Translations under genes and position numbers: made by a program
In this document: positions 1-10,400 of the stretch, one piece after another
Position numbering within the stretch: position 1 is the stretch's first letter
Layout: the number at the start of each line of letters is the position of its first letter
Notes under the pieces: model-generated
Told to the model about the DNA's origin: nothing
Database searches by the model: none
What the model saw: only the letters and a program-made list of their open reading frames with translations
DNA from: Symbiodinium natans
Lineage: Eukaryota; Sar; Dinophyceae; Suessiales; Symbiodiniaceae
Assembly: GCA_905221605.1 (NCBI GenBank)
Contig: CAJNDS010002171.1
Span: 124,001 to 188,000 of the forward strand
Length of the DNA: 64,000 nt
Direction of reading: 5' to 3'

Positions 1-664
1 AGAGCCACGGACACTGGCAAGCGAGGTGCAGCAAGCCTAAACCCTAAACCCTAAACCCTACACCCTAAATCCGACACCCTAAATCCGACACCCTAAACCC
101 TAAACCCTAAACCCTGCTTAATCCCTCTTGGTCCCAGATAGGGGATTCTGACGGTCTAGTGTCTGTAGGGCTCCTGTAGTACGGGCCCCAAACATGCGCC
201 CGTAATTTGGGGTCCTCATATACTACATGTGAGGGTTTAGGGAGTATACGTGCAAATAAGTAAAGCAAAAGAAGAATCTTTATAAACCTTAAAGGGTGGC
301 GGGTTTAAGGATTGGGGGTTCAGGGGCTTAGACGTAGGGTTGCAAACCTCTATTTGTTGCGGGTCTTTGTTGGCAGCGACATGCCACTCCTGCTTGGAGG
401 TTCAGGGTACCAATGACTTATAACTGCACTTGCAAGCCCCCGAAGTCTTCTGAGTAGGTTGGGGTTCTAAGTACCCATGAACCTCCAATTAGTGCTCCAT
501 AGCAAGCCTTTGTCAGAAGCATTTACATACACTGCCACCTCATGGTGGAGACACATGGCTAACAGGACAAGGCCTGTAGCAAGCGGTCATCTTCCCGCTG
601 TCCGGCCGCGTTTTGCCAGCCTCGAGCAAGAAACGACGTAATGAAACAAAGGCACGCTGTCACC
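1..664. repeat. Repeat-bearing 3' flank of the hydrolase gene
   Basis: No coding sequence was recognised. CCCTAAA-type units, several degenerate, fill about 38-118. A MITE-like element (family B) lies at about 394-490; its ends read as inverted copies of a 'TTGGAGGTTCA...GTAC' terminus. The rest is unique, GC-rich sequence downstream of the minus-strand stop codon at 665-667. No polyadenylation signal was recognised. Confidence 0.6.
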
Positions 665-3600
665 TCATGGGTGAAGCGTGCCGCGGTTGCTCAGGACGTT
701 GACGGGCACAGCCAGGTAGACTTTGCCATTCCTTGTGATCTCAGTGATCCCAAAAAGGGTTTTGGGTTTAGGGTTTAGGGTTTAGGGTTTAGGGGCCATC
801 CACTCTCAAATTTGGGGGTGCTGAGGGTGCCAAGGGTTCTGCAAATCGGTGTACTACGGCATGCAAGCCCCCCAAACCCTAAACCCTAAACCCTAAACCC
901 TCGACCCTTGTCCCTTATCCCGTCTCTGGACGATATGGGCCTTGGCTGAACCCTAAACCCTAAACCCTAAACCCCAACCCTAAACCCCAAACCCTATACC
1001 CTAAACCCTCATCTGCACCATTTCGTCCCAAAGGTTCTCATCGGGCTCTGGAAAGCGACCGGCCCGGATGTTGCACTGCACCGAGGGGACGATGAGCTTA
1101 GGCACCGCCAGCTGGGCATCCCGGCTGTCGCGCATGCTCACCTGAATTCCATGTAGGGCTGTGGTTTAGGGGTTTGGGGTTGTGGGTTTAGGGTTTAGGG
1201 TCTAGGGTTTAGGTATAACAACATGGTTAATATGAGGATATGAACATATATTGTAATGTTACCCATAGGACAATATGACAATCTGACAGTATAATGATGC
1301 AACAATGTAGCGGTTTAGCGCTATAGCAATATAACAAAGATAACAATATAACTAATATCACAATAGAACACGGGCTTGCCGTGCTAGGGCAAGCAACGAG
1401 CGATGTGCCAGCATTCTCAAGTGATGTGCCAGAAAAAATCGACGGGAAGGCTCTAAGCACAGTACCTTAACCGACACGTTCTACACAGGCGTTGCTTCAG
1501 CCTCACCATCTCTTGGCGGCACTTAGCCGGGTAGCTATGAATTTAATTTTTGGCTGCCTTATTAAGAAACCCAATAACCCAAAAAGGCTAAGGATCTAAA
1601 GTTACAGTAAAGCACCGCGGACCCTAAACCCTACACCCTAAAGTCCTAAAACCCTAAACCCTAAACCCTAAACCCTAAACCCTAATGCACCACGGAGATC
1701 TAGAACGGATAAGCAGCGGCTGCGAAGAGGGATGCGAGGATGGATGCTCGCGCTTTGGTTCGCCAAATATATGCTTTGCGGTTTAGGGTTTAGGGTTTAG
1801 GGTTTAGGGTTTAGGGTTTAGGGTTTAGGGTTTAAGGTTTAGCTGTTCCCTTGCAATGCGGAACAACTGAGGCCGGTTTTGCGGCACAAGGCAAACAAGT
1901 ACCGATGGCTTCGGGCCCAACCGGTCTAAGCTTGGCTTAGCCACGTTCAACTTGGCGCTAAACCCTTCACAATCGAAGCCACAATAGCCGAACGTTTACT
2001 AAACCCTGAACCATCGAATCCCTGAAGCCATTTAGTTTAGGTCGCGACCCTAAACCCTAAACCCTAAACCCTAAACCCTAAACCCTAAACCCTAAACCCT
2101 AAACCCTAAGCGTTGGGGCTTAGAGCTTCCTCAGGGCTGATCGCTTGCCCCAAGTTGCAAACTCGTCCTCGGACTTGCCACCACCTTACCGGCTGACAAA
2201 ACCCGAAGGTTTAGGGTTTAGGGTTTAGGGTTTAGGGTTTAGAGAGTGAGGGATTGGGTTTAGGGTAGTAGCCATCAGCATGTGAGGGTTGCGGGTCTCC
2301 TGGGGAAAGAGGCTTAACAAAATTCGTACTGGGAGTGAAATACCTGCACCTTGGGGTCATGACCATGCCAGCCCTTCTGAAGGGGTGCTTGGAGGTTCAT
2401 GGTACTAAGTAACGCAAGTATAGCTGCACTTCTCACCCAACTTTTAGCCAATCAGGGTACTTAAGGGGCGTAGATGTGGGCTATAACAACACGAAGAATG
2501 GGTTACTAAGTACCCTGAACCTCCAAGTACGCCAGGGGGGGGGGGGGGGGGGCGGTCTCCGGACCCCCACCGCACCATCTCCAGCCAAGACTCCATGAAC
2601 CTGCCTGGCGCCCCTTACACCCCCCCAGGAAGAATTTCGGAAGCAGGCAAGGGGTTTTAAGTTTAGGCCTTTTCACCCTACAAGGAATAGGTTAGGGTCG
2701 TTTTTTGCCGCCTGAGACAGCGTGGGGTTGGAGAAAGGTGTGTTCGATGGCCCTCCACAACCGGGCCCGGGCTGCCGTTTTTTTTTTTTTTTTTTTTTTA
2801 AGGGTTTAGGGTTTAGGGTTTAGGGTTTAGGGTTCAAGGCTAGTCTGCATCCCAGACTTCACAGCTTCTTCACCATATCGCAGCAAACCCTAAGCCCTAA
2901 ACCCTAAACTCTAACCCCTACTCGGCATCTAAGGCACCGATGTGGATGTTGTGGTTCTTCTCATCGCCGATGGTGGTCTCCCAAGCGAACTCGGTGCGGC
3001 CACCCTGCCACGTTTAGGGTTTAGGGTTTAGGGTTCAGGGTTCAGGGTTTAAAAGTTTTCGAGATACTGGCCAATCCCTTACCCTCTCGGGCTCCCCTCA
3101 ACCCTAGACCAAAACCCTAAATGGTTTAGGGTTTTTAGGGTAGAGGGTTTCGGGCGTAACCCTGAATGAGCCCTGAACCCTGAACCCTAAACCTACTTCG
3201 AGGACCTCCAGTCCATTTGTTGAGCGCCAGACCTACCTCTGGGATCATTTAAGAGCCTTGAAGGGCTTAGAAACAAACCAACCTACCCAGATCCTCAACT
3301 TTAGGGTTCATGGTTTAGGCCCAGAGCTCCATCTAGAGCTGCAGTCCCTCAACACATAATGATAAGACAACTGAACACATTAAAAAAGGGAAAGTAAACG
3401 ACCCGGGACACATTGAAAAACGATCCGGGAACCCAGACTCTATGATAACAGGATCAAGAGGGTTTCAGCGTGGTCTAAACCCGAAACCCGAAACCCTAAA
3501 CTCTGAACCCAACAAACTCTACCGTCTTACGCGCTCGCGAGTCAGGCACCAATTCGCCCAAAAGCAGGCATGATTTACGGAAGCCTTGAAAAAGGCGTAG

Positions 3601-6600
3601 GCTTAAACGGCCCCACCTTCAATGGGGTTTAGGCTTTCCAAAGAAAGGAGGATTTGCATATTTGGAGCCCTCAACCCTAAACCCCAAACCCTAAACCCTA
3701 AACTAAACCCTAAACGGGGGGGGACCTTGGGGAGGTAGTCGTGGCCCACGAAGACACGGGTCGTGTCCGGCAGCTGAAGGATCTTCTGGATGGAGGAATA
3801 CCTCAGCGCCCAAAGACCACGGTTTGGGTTTAGGGTTTAGGGTTTAGGGTTTAGGGTTTAGGGTTTAGGGTTTAGGGTTTAGGGTTTAGGGTTTAGGGTT
3901 TAGGGTTTAGGGTTTGGCCCTTCCTGGGACCTTCTTTACAGAATTGCTAGCCCAGTGGTGCACTTGACCTTCCGGGTGCCCTTATAAAGTAACCAAACCC
4001 ATCAAAAAGGAGTACCCCCTAAACCCTAAACCCTAAACCCTAAACCCTAAACCCTAAACCCTAAACCCTAAACCCTAAACCCTAAACCCTAAACCCTAAA
4101 CCCTAAACCCTACTACCAAGCAGACTCTGCACACCGCAAGCTGGTTCAGGACGTACTTGTATTTTAGGGCTCCAAGGACCCAGATTAGGCCCTCATTCCC
4201 TTTGTATAGGGTTTGGGTTCCCTTCTAACCCCCTTGATATCAAAAAGAGCACCCTTTTTGTTCCTAGGTTCCTCCTGGGTCTAGGCTCTTACCGCCCTCT
4301 TCAGAAACAGGGTTTAAGGGTTCAGAGCTGAAAGACGAAAGCCCTTGGAGGGCTTAGGGCCAAGGGCTTTCGGTTTAGGGTTTAGAGGGCTTGCCTGGCA
4401 CTCTATTTGCCTACAGTTTAGTAGGAAGTACCCCCCCTATTTAGTAGGTATAACCCTTAAAACTGCAGGAACCCTTAACCCCAAACCCTAGACCCAAGAT
4501 TCTAAACACAAGTCATAGCCTGAACCCTTTGTGGGCCTCATGTGCAAGGTCATGACCCGCTTTTCCCCCCCTCCCCCAACTGCCGTCTCGCGTTTAGGGT
4601 TTACCTTAAGAACCCCCAAAACGACTTCTTTGTAGATTCTGGTTCGAAAAACAGCTTAAGGGATTCTTAGGTAACCTACACAAAGTATGGGTTGTTAAAG
4701 TAGGGCTTAGGTGTGTTTCAGGGCGCTTACCGTGGCCCTTCTACACCTTTTGTGGGCTTGGGGTTGCAGGCGTGCGCCCTCTCTTGCTAGCCCAGTAACC
4801 ATATTATAAGAAGAGTGCCCTTTTTTGGGGGTTGGTTACCTTTTATAAGGGAACTTGGAACCTCAAAAAAGGGAAAAGGGCACTACCGGGCCCCCCCCAA
4901 GCTATAGGCCCTGTGCGAACCCTAAACCCTAAACCCTAAACCCTAAACCCTAAACCCTAAACCCTAAACCCTAAACCCTAAACCCTAAACCCTAAAACGA
5001 TCCGAGGGCACAGAGTCTTCGAGCTCCCCCCCGGGAAGTCGCACCTGGCTGTGCCATAGTCCTTACTTCTCCAATAACCAAGGGGGAAAAAAGAGGTTAA
5101 CTTGATGATTCCTACTAAAAAAATTTAAACTTGACTATTCCTACTACAAAAGGGGTTAAACTTGATTCTTCCTACTACAAAAGGTTAAACTTTACCATTC
5201 CTACTAAAAAACGGAAACCCAAAAAGCTTAAAGTTCAGCTGCTGGAGAAAAACCCAAAAAAGTTTAAAAGTTCAGCTGTTGGAGAAGTAGGAGTCCGGCA
5301 TGAAGAGGGTGTCGCCTGTGAAGAGGGCGTCGCCGATGAGGTAGCACACGCAGGCCGGCGTGTGGCCTCATGAATTGCGGTTTAGGGTTTAGGGTTTAGG
5401 ATTTAGGGTTTAGGGTTTAGGGTTTAGGGTTTAGGGTTTAGGGTCATTACACTCACAGTCCTTATTAGGATTATAGTACCACCCTACTAGAATCCCTTCT
5501 AAGGACTGTTAGTATAAGGCGGAACATCCCAACTGATAATTGTGGCTTCGGGGCTCTACTTGGAGGCTCAGAGGTACTTCTGACCCCACACCTCTAACCT
5601 ACTCAGAGGACGTAGGGGGGGGGGGGGGGGGGGCGGTGGGGCTTATAAGTGCAGTTCAATGTTGGGGTTATAAGCTACAAGTATCCTGAACCTCCCAGTA
5701 AGCCCTATAAGCCCTGAACCCCGGACTTTGGGGTTTAGGATTTTCCAAGGACCCTACGGGGAGCCGAAATATACTTACCCATCTTCTGACCTCTCTATAG
5801 CGCAGACCAACTCGACAGCCGCTACCAAACTACGACTCTGCATCATGGAGTTTAGGGTTTAGGGTAAACCCGAAACCCTAATTCAGGATGTGGGGGGAAT
5901 TCTCATGTTGGCCCTTGTTGGATGTCTGTCCCAGTGCCTCCACATGATCATGGGATTTTCAAGGGTTTAGGGGTTAGGGATAAGGGTTTGGGGAAACCGT
6001 CATGTGGGCTTCCAGCCTCTAAACCTGCAAATCCTCTAGAACCCTTAAAGCCCTGAAAGCGCGTTAAAAGCCCGTAAAGCCCCTTAAGACCCTGAAAACC
6101 CTTAAGGCCCCCCCCTTCCAAACGGCCTGGAGTGTACAAGACGGAGGCTACGAGCTCGCCGAGCTTGAAGGTTTCCCCGTCAGCGAAGAGATGATCAAAC
6201 TGCGAGCCGTCCTTCGTAAGATCATTAGTTGACTCATTATCCGTCTATATATATTTTTTTTTATATATTTTTTTTGGGGGGGTGTTATACTATATAAGTA
6301 AGTGATTCTCGCCTTATATCATCAGATTGATACATGATTGCATGGTTCTGCTCTTATATTATTAACCCTAGAGTCCTTCTTGAAGTTGGGACCCAGGTTG
6401 AAGACCCCCGAGAAAACCTCCTGCACGAGCTTGATGTTCTCGCCGATGGCGATCTTGCCTTAGTTGCTGAGTTCATAAGCCCCATAAAAGTGTACACTTT
6501 CAGTTCTATAGGGGATTAAAGTATCCCAAAACGTGTAAGCGTACTCACTCAGCTCTCAGTTGCCGCCCAGCTTGGATTGGATGTAGGGTGCCGCAGACAA

Positions 6601-6709
6601 GTGGTCGGCATGCGCGTGCGTCTCAAGGATCCACTCCACTTCGAAGCCACTCTGCTCCTTGGTAGCTCAGTAGCCATATTTTGGCACCCGTGTTTTTTAT
6701 TTTTTTTTC

Positions 6710-6763
<54 letters not shown>

Positions 6764-7458
6764 GTGTGTGCGTGTGCGTGTGCGTGTGCGTGTGCGTGTG
6801 CGTGTGCGTGTGCGTGTGCGTGTGCGTGTGCGTGTGCGTGTGCGTGTGCGTGTGCGTGTGCGTGTGCGTGTGCGTGTGCGTGTGCGTGCGTGCTTTTGTT
6901 TGGTTACTTTACAAGGGAACCCAGAACCAACAAGAAGGGTAAAGGCTACCCCTGACCTGCCAAAGGCTCAATGAAGCTGATGACTTTATCCGCGTGCGCT
7001 GTGTCCGTGTTGCCCGAAGAGAAGTCAAAGCGCATGACGGAGTCTACGACGGCAACCTTCTTGCTGCTCGGGTCTCGAACCACACCTTGGGGTAGCCCAG
7101 GAACTTATATGGGGGTTTTTGAAGCTAGGGGTACTTTCTTTCTGTTGGGGGGCGGGGGGGGGGGGGGGGGGGAGGGCGGCTCCTATTACAATAGTGACTA
7201 TAAAATCTGGGGTTATATGTTAGGGGCACCCCCTATTTCGGAATCAGGGTACCCCCGTAGTTCGTTGCTGTTATCTGACAAGGAAGCCCAGAACCAAAAA
7301 AACAAAAAAAAACCGCAAAAAGAGTGCCGCTGGGCTACCGAGACACAGCACACTGTGTGGGTGTCCTCCTCGTAGAAGACCGTCACTTGCGGCTTGCTCG
7401 GGTCGGTCGGGACACAGAAGCCTGCGGCAGCTTTCTGCAGCATGTCGATCTCGGCCAT
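665..7458 (-). CDS. ETHE1-like metallo-beta-lactamase-fold hydrolase, 12 exons
   Basis: Homology-guided splicing gives an intact 316-residue protein. Exons: 7347-7458, 6970-7085, 6564-6657, 6376-6458, 6127-6211, 5296-5366, 5012-5061, 3726-3801, 2938-3004, 2159-2184, 1038-1141, 665-731; total 951 nt with every phase consistent. Visible motifs: ETHAHADH (His90, His92, Asp94, His95), TPGHTP (His165), [10 protein letters not shown] (Asp182) and VGHDY (His224), the full dinuclear metal-ligand set of the glyoxalase II/ETHE1 group. The C-terminal part has the RDAQLAVPK and [12 protein letters not shown] signatures seen in bacterial and protist relatives. The family includes persulfide dioxygenases and thioester hydrolases; the substrate here is not decided. 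Start is ATG 7458, with no obvious targeting peptide. Exon 10 is only 26 nt. Introns begin GT, GC or GA and end AG before G. Family identification is strong; exact ends of introns 8 and 10 are less certain. Confidence 0.92.
732..1037 (-). repeat. Intron 11 of hydrolase gene with telomere-like inverted ends
   Basis: Read in gene sense, the intron opens with GAACC, soon enters TTTAGGG-type repeats (plus-strand CCCTAAA at about 950-1015) and closes after CCCTAAA-type repeats (plus-strand TTTAGGG at about 760-795) followed by ACAAG. The donor is GA. The first three intron bases, GAA, equal the first three bases of exon 12. A further internal CCCTAAA tract lies at about 877-905 (plus strand). Confidence 0.8.
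2185..2937 (-). repeat. Intron 9 of hydrolase gene with telomere-like inverted ends
   Basis: Gene-sense start GTGCC leads into TTTAGGG-type units (plus-strand 2884-2920), and the 3' end is preceded by CCCTAAA-type units (plus-strand TTTAGGG at 2209-2247). The first three intron bases match the first three of exon 10 (GTG). Inside are a family-B MITE-like element with a G homopolymer (about 2389-2550), a T homopolymer near 2780-2800 and another telomere-like tract near 2801-2834. Confidence 0.75.
3802..5011 (-). repeat. Intron 7 of hydrolase gene, long, telomere-like inverted ends
   Basis: The 5' end (plus-strand 4918-4996 CCCTAAA) and the 3' end (plus-strand 3822-3912 TTTAGGG) form long inverted telomere-type arrays. 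Between them lie another CCCTAAA array (about 4017-4112), a family-C MITE-like element (about 4603-4715) and family-D-like sequence (about 4760-4880). GT donor; the downstream exon begins GTA. At 1,210 bp it is the longest intron of this gene and holds several nested insertions. Confidence 0.75.
5062..5295 (-). mobile_element. Introner-like element forming intron 6 of the hydrolase gene
   Basis: This 234-bp intron has no telomere-like units. In gene sense it starts GACTC then CTACTTCTCCAACAG and ends TTATTGGAGAAGTAAG, so its ends are imperfect inverted repeats of about 15 bp. GAC at the intron start is repeated as the first codon of the next exon. Inside, a unit of about 26 bp containing TTCCTACTA and GGTTAAACTT is repeated about four times, and a second unit around GTTCAGCTG occurs twice. 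The BTB gene intron at 57580-57687 has the same termini. Confidence 0.8.
6713..6895 (+). repeat. Hexanucleotide microsatellite inside intron 2
   Basis: About 180 bp of pure alternating six-base units: first TTCGTG repeated about eight times, then TGCGTG repeated about 20 times, with a TGTGTG transition between. It lies inside intron 2 (6658-6969) of the hydrolase gene. The apparent open frames across it (Val-Cys, Arg-Val or Ala-Cys runs) are translation artefacts. The alternating purine-pyrimidine TGCGTG part is the type of sequence that can adopt Z-DNA. Confidence 0.9.
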
Positions 7459-10400
7459 GATGCCTGCTTCAGGGCCTCAAAAACCTTGGTAAATGACCCT
7501 CCTAAAACCCTAAACCCTGAACCACGAACCCTAAACCCTAAACCCTAAACCCTAAACCCTAAACCCTAAACCCTAAACCCTAAACCCTAAGTTTCCTGAA
7601 CTTTCTCGTGGGGAGCTTTGGTGGCACTCAGAAAACTCTTCCGCGGGCTCCTTCCCCTTCGACTCCACGAGCCGTCACTAGTCCATATCTCTGCCAAGTT
7701 TGGGGCTTACCCTAAACCCTAAACCCTAAACCCTAAACCCTAAACCCTAAACCCTAAACCCTAAACCCTAAACCCTAAACCCTAAACCCTAACCCTAAAC
7801 CCTACGGGCTTAGGGTTTATCTAACTAGGTGTTTCGTGTTTGGGGTTCGGCGTTTTGCTGCCATGTAATGGCGAAACTACCCTTGCTAAAGGGGAACAAG
7901 GATTTATATTATAGGGTTTAGGGTTTAGGGCCCAAAATTCTGTCCCCCTTCTAGCAAGAGCCTAGCAAACGTAAACGTTAAACCCTGATCCCGAAGCCCA
8001 GCAGAAAGGCAGCTTACAAGGTCAGGTTTTTATTGCCCCGAGTTAGTTTCCTTTTGGGTTATTGTTGGTCAAGATCATCTGCTATAGGTTCTCCTGCAGA
8101 TGATTCCGTGCACCCTAAACCCTAAACCCTAAATCCTAAACCCTAAATCCTAAACCCGAAATCCTAAACCCGAAATCCTAAACCCTCAACCCCAAACCCT
8201 AAGGGCTCAGATCATGGGAAGACCGGCATCGAAACCTTCGACACACCTTTGCACCCTGCACCCCGTCATCCAAAACCCTGAACCCTCATAGGGTTTAGGG
8301 TTTGAGGTTTAGGGTTTCGGGGGCTTCTGTGCAATCTGGTATGAGGCTGAAAGCATTGCCTTAGGTTTTTGGGGCCATTTGGCTTCTCTTGGGGGGGTGG
8401 AGTCAATGAGGGTCCCGCAAGGCCCATCGGGTTTAGGGTTTCGGTTGAGGAAGCCTCAGTCCTAAACTCCTAAAAGCCCTAAACCCTAAACCCTAAACCC
8501 TAAACCCTAAACCCTAACCACCCGAAGCCGCCACCCGACCAGCCTTGACAGGAACGCCTGGCGCAGAAGCGAACTTGAAAATGAGAGGCTGCGGCAGGGC
8601 CGGCGCTTAAGAGCCCACGCTGGGCCAGAGGTGTGTAGGCCAAGCATTCTAAAGCCCCCAGAACCTACTTTGTCTGTAGGCTCTGATTTTGAAACCCCTT
8701 AGAGGATTCTTAGGCAGCCTACAAAAGATAGGTTTGGGCTCGTAAGGTAAACCTCGAACCCTAAACACTTAACCTCTGAGCCCAAGCCCACCCCACAACT
8801 TTGTTTGATTGCAGCTTCCCCACGGTGGACAAGCCAAGCTGGTGCCTATGACCGTTTGCACAAGGCGCATGCCGAAACAGAGCCTGGCTCTGCCAGCTGG
8901 TACCTACCGGCTGTCCCCTTGCCAACGGCTCCCAAAAGAGCCCAAGACCCCTTCATCATTGAGTATACCCGCAAAATATCTGAAGGATCCCTTTAAGGCA
9001 TATCCCTAAACCCTAAACCCTGAACCCTAAACCCTAAACTTTATTCCTTAAGGGGTCTTGAGCTCTTTGAGCTCAGGGTTCAGGAGAGGTGGCTATATCG
9101 CCTTGGTCCCAAAATGCCAGGGGCACAGGCCGCAACCAAAACTTGCTACGTGGTACTTAGTCCTCTAGAGAGTTTAGGGTTTAGGGTTTAGGGAGGATTA
9201 TATGAATAGCGGGCCTAAGGTAATTCCCCAATGCCCTACTAATATTGGGATGTTCCCCCTTATACTAACAGCCCTAATAGGGAGGATAATACCCCATACT
9301 ATACTCCCAAATTATTAAGGACTGTTAGTATATGGCGGAACATCCAAAACTAGGCAACGGAAAGCCTGAACCCAAATAAATCAAAAAAAGTGCCCCACGC
9401 CAACCCACATTCATGGCTGCTTCGAAGCAAGGGGACGTGAGATGATCCGGTATGTAAAAGGGTCTAGGGTTTTGTGTTTAGTGTGCGAGTCCGAGCGTGA
9501 TGGAGTGTAGGTCGACACCTCTGCACGTCCACGTTTTGCGCTCGCCCGCCCTGTGACACTGCCAGAAGCAACTGTCCTTAAACCCTGACGTTGACAACTG
9601 TGACCCTTGAGACCTTAAACCTTTGAAACCCTAAACCTTTGAAACCCCCCAAACCCTAAACCCTAATTAAAACCGAAAACCTAAAACCTAAAACCTAAAA
9701 CCTGGAAACCTTAAACCTTAAAGCAACTGCAGAACCGAATTGGCCATTGCCTCCGTGCTGTGCCAGAAATAATCCAGAAGTGTACTAAACCAACCCTAAA
9801 CATCTTACTGGCCCAAAACCCAAGGAAATACAAGTTGAGACTTTCAGAATAAACTACCTTATAAGGAGCCCAAAAGTTGAACAGTTGGGTTTTGAGCCAG
9901 TAAGACATAGTTGACCAGTATCCTAAAGGAACTAAAGGTTAACCTTTGGGATTATATGGGGTTAAAGTAACCCAAACAAAGTCAAAAGTCACCTACTCCG
10001 CGGCTAGGTAAACCCTGAGCCCTAAACCAACCCGGCCCGAGCCCCAAACCGCCAGTTAGGGTTTGGAGGTTAGGTCCCTAAACCCTAAACCTGCAGAATC
10101 TAAGGGTTTAGGGTTTCGGGTGTGAAGTACGGCTGTCATTCCTCGGCGCAACATTAAACTTTTGGGGTTTAGGGTTTAGGGTTTAGGGTTTGGGGTTTAG
10201 GGTTTAGGGTTTAGGGTTTAGGGTTTAGGGTTTGGGGTTTAGGGTGACCCAAGAGAGAAAGCTGGGAATAAAAAAAGGCACCCTTGTTGGTTCAAAGGGG
10301 CTGATAAGGGAACCTAAACCATAATGAGATAGAAGGGGCCTAAAGCAAGGGGTTGAGGGCTGATTTTTCTTGCAATGGCGCCGAAACAAGCACCTGGATA

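Noticed and set aside
1-120. Chromosome end (true telomere)
   Set aside because: Telomere-type units are present, but tracts of both orientations occur through the whole 64 kb, the array at the left edge is short and degenerate, and a coding gene ends at 665. These are interstitial repeats.
5131-5373. Plus-strand Lys/Lys-Pro-rich small protein
   Set aside because: It reads through intron 6 and exon 6 of the hydrolase gene on the wrong strand; its C-terminal part is the complement of the [10 protein letters not shown] exon.
6577-6974. Valine/cysteine-, arginine/valine- and alanine/cysteine-rich proteins
   Set aside because: They are translations of the TGCGTG microsatellite inside an intron of the opposite-strand hydrolase gene.
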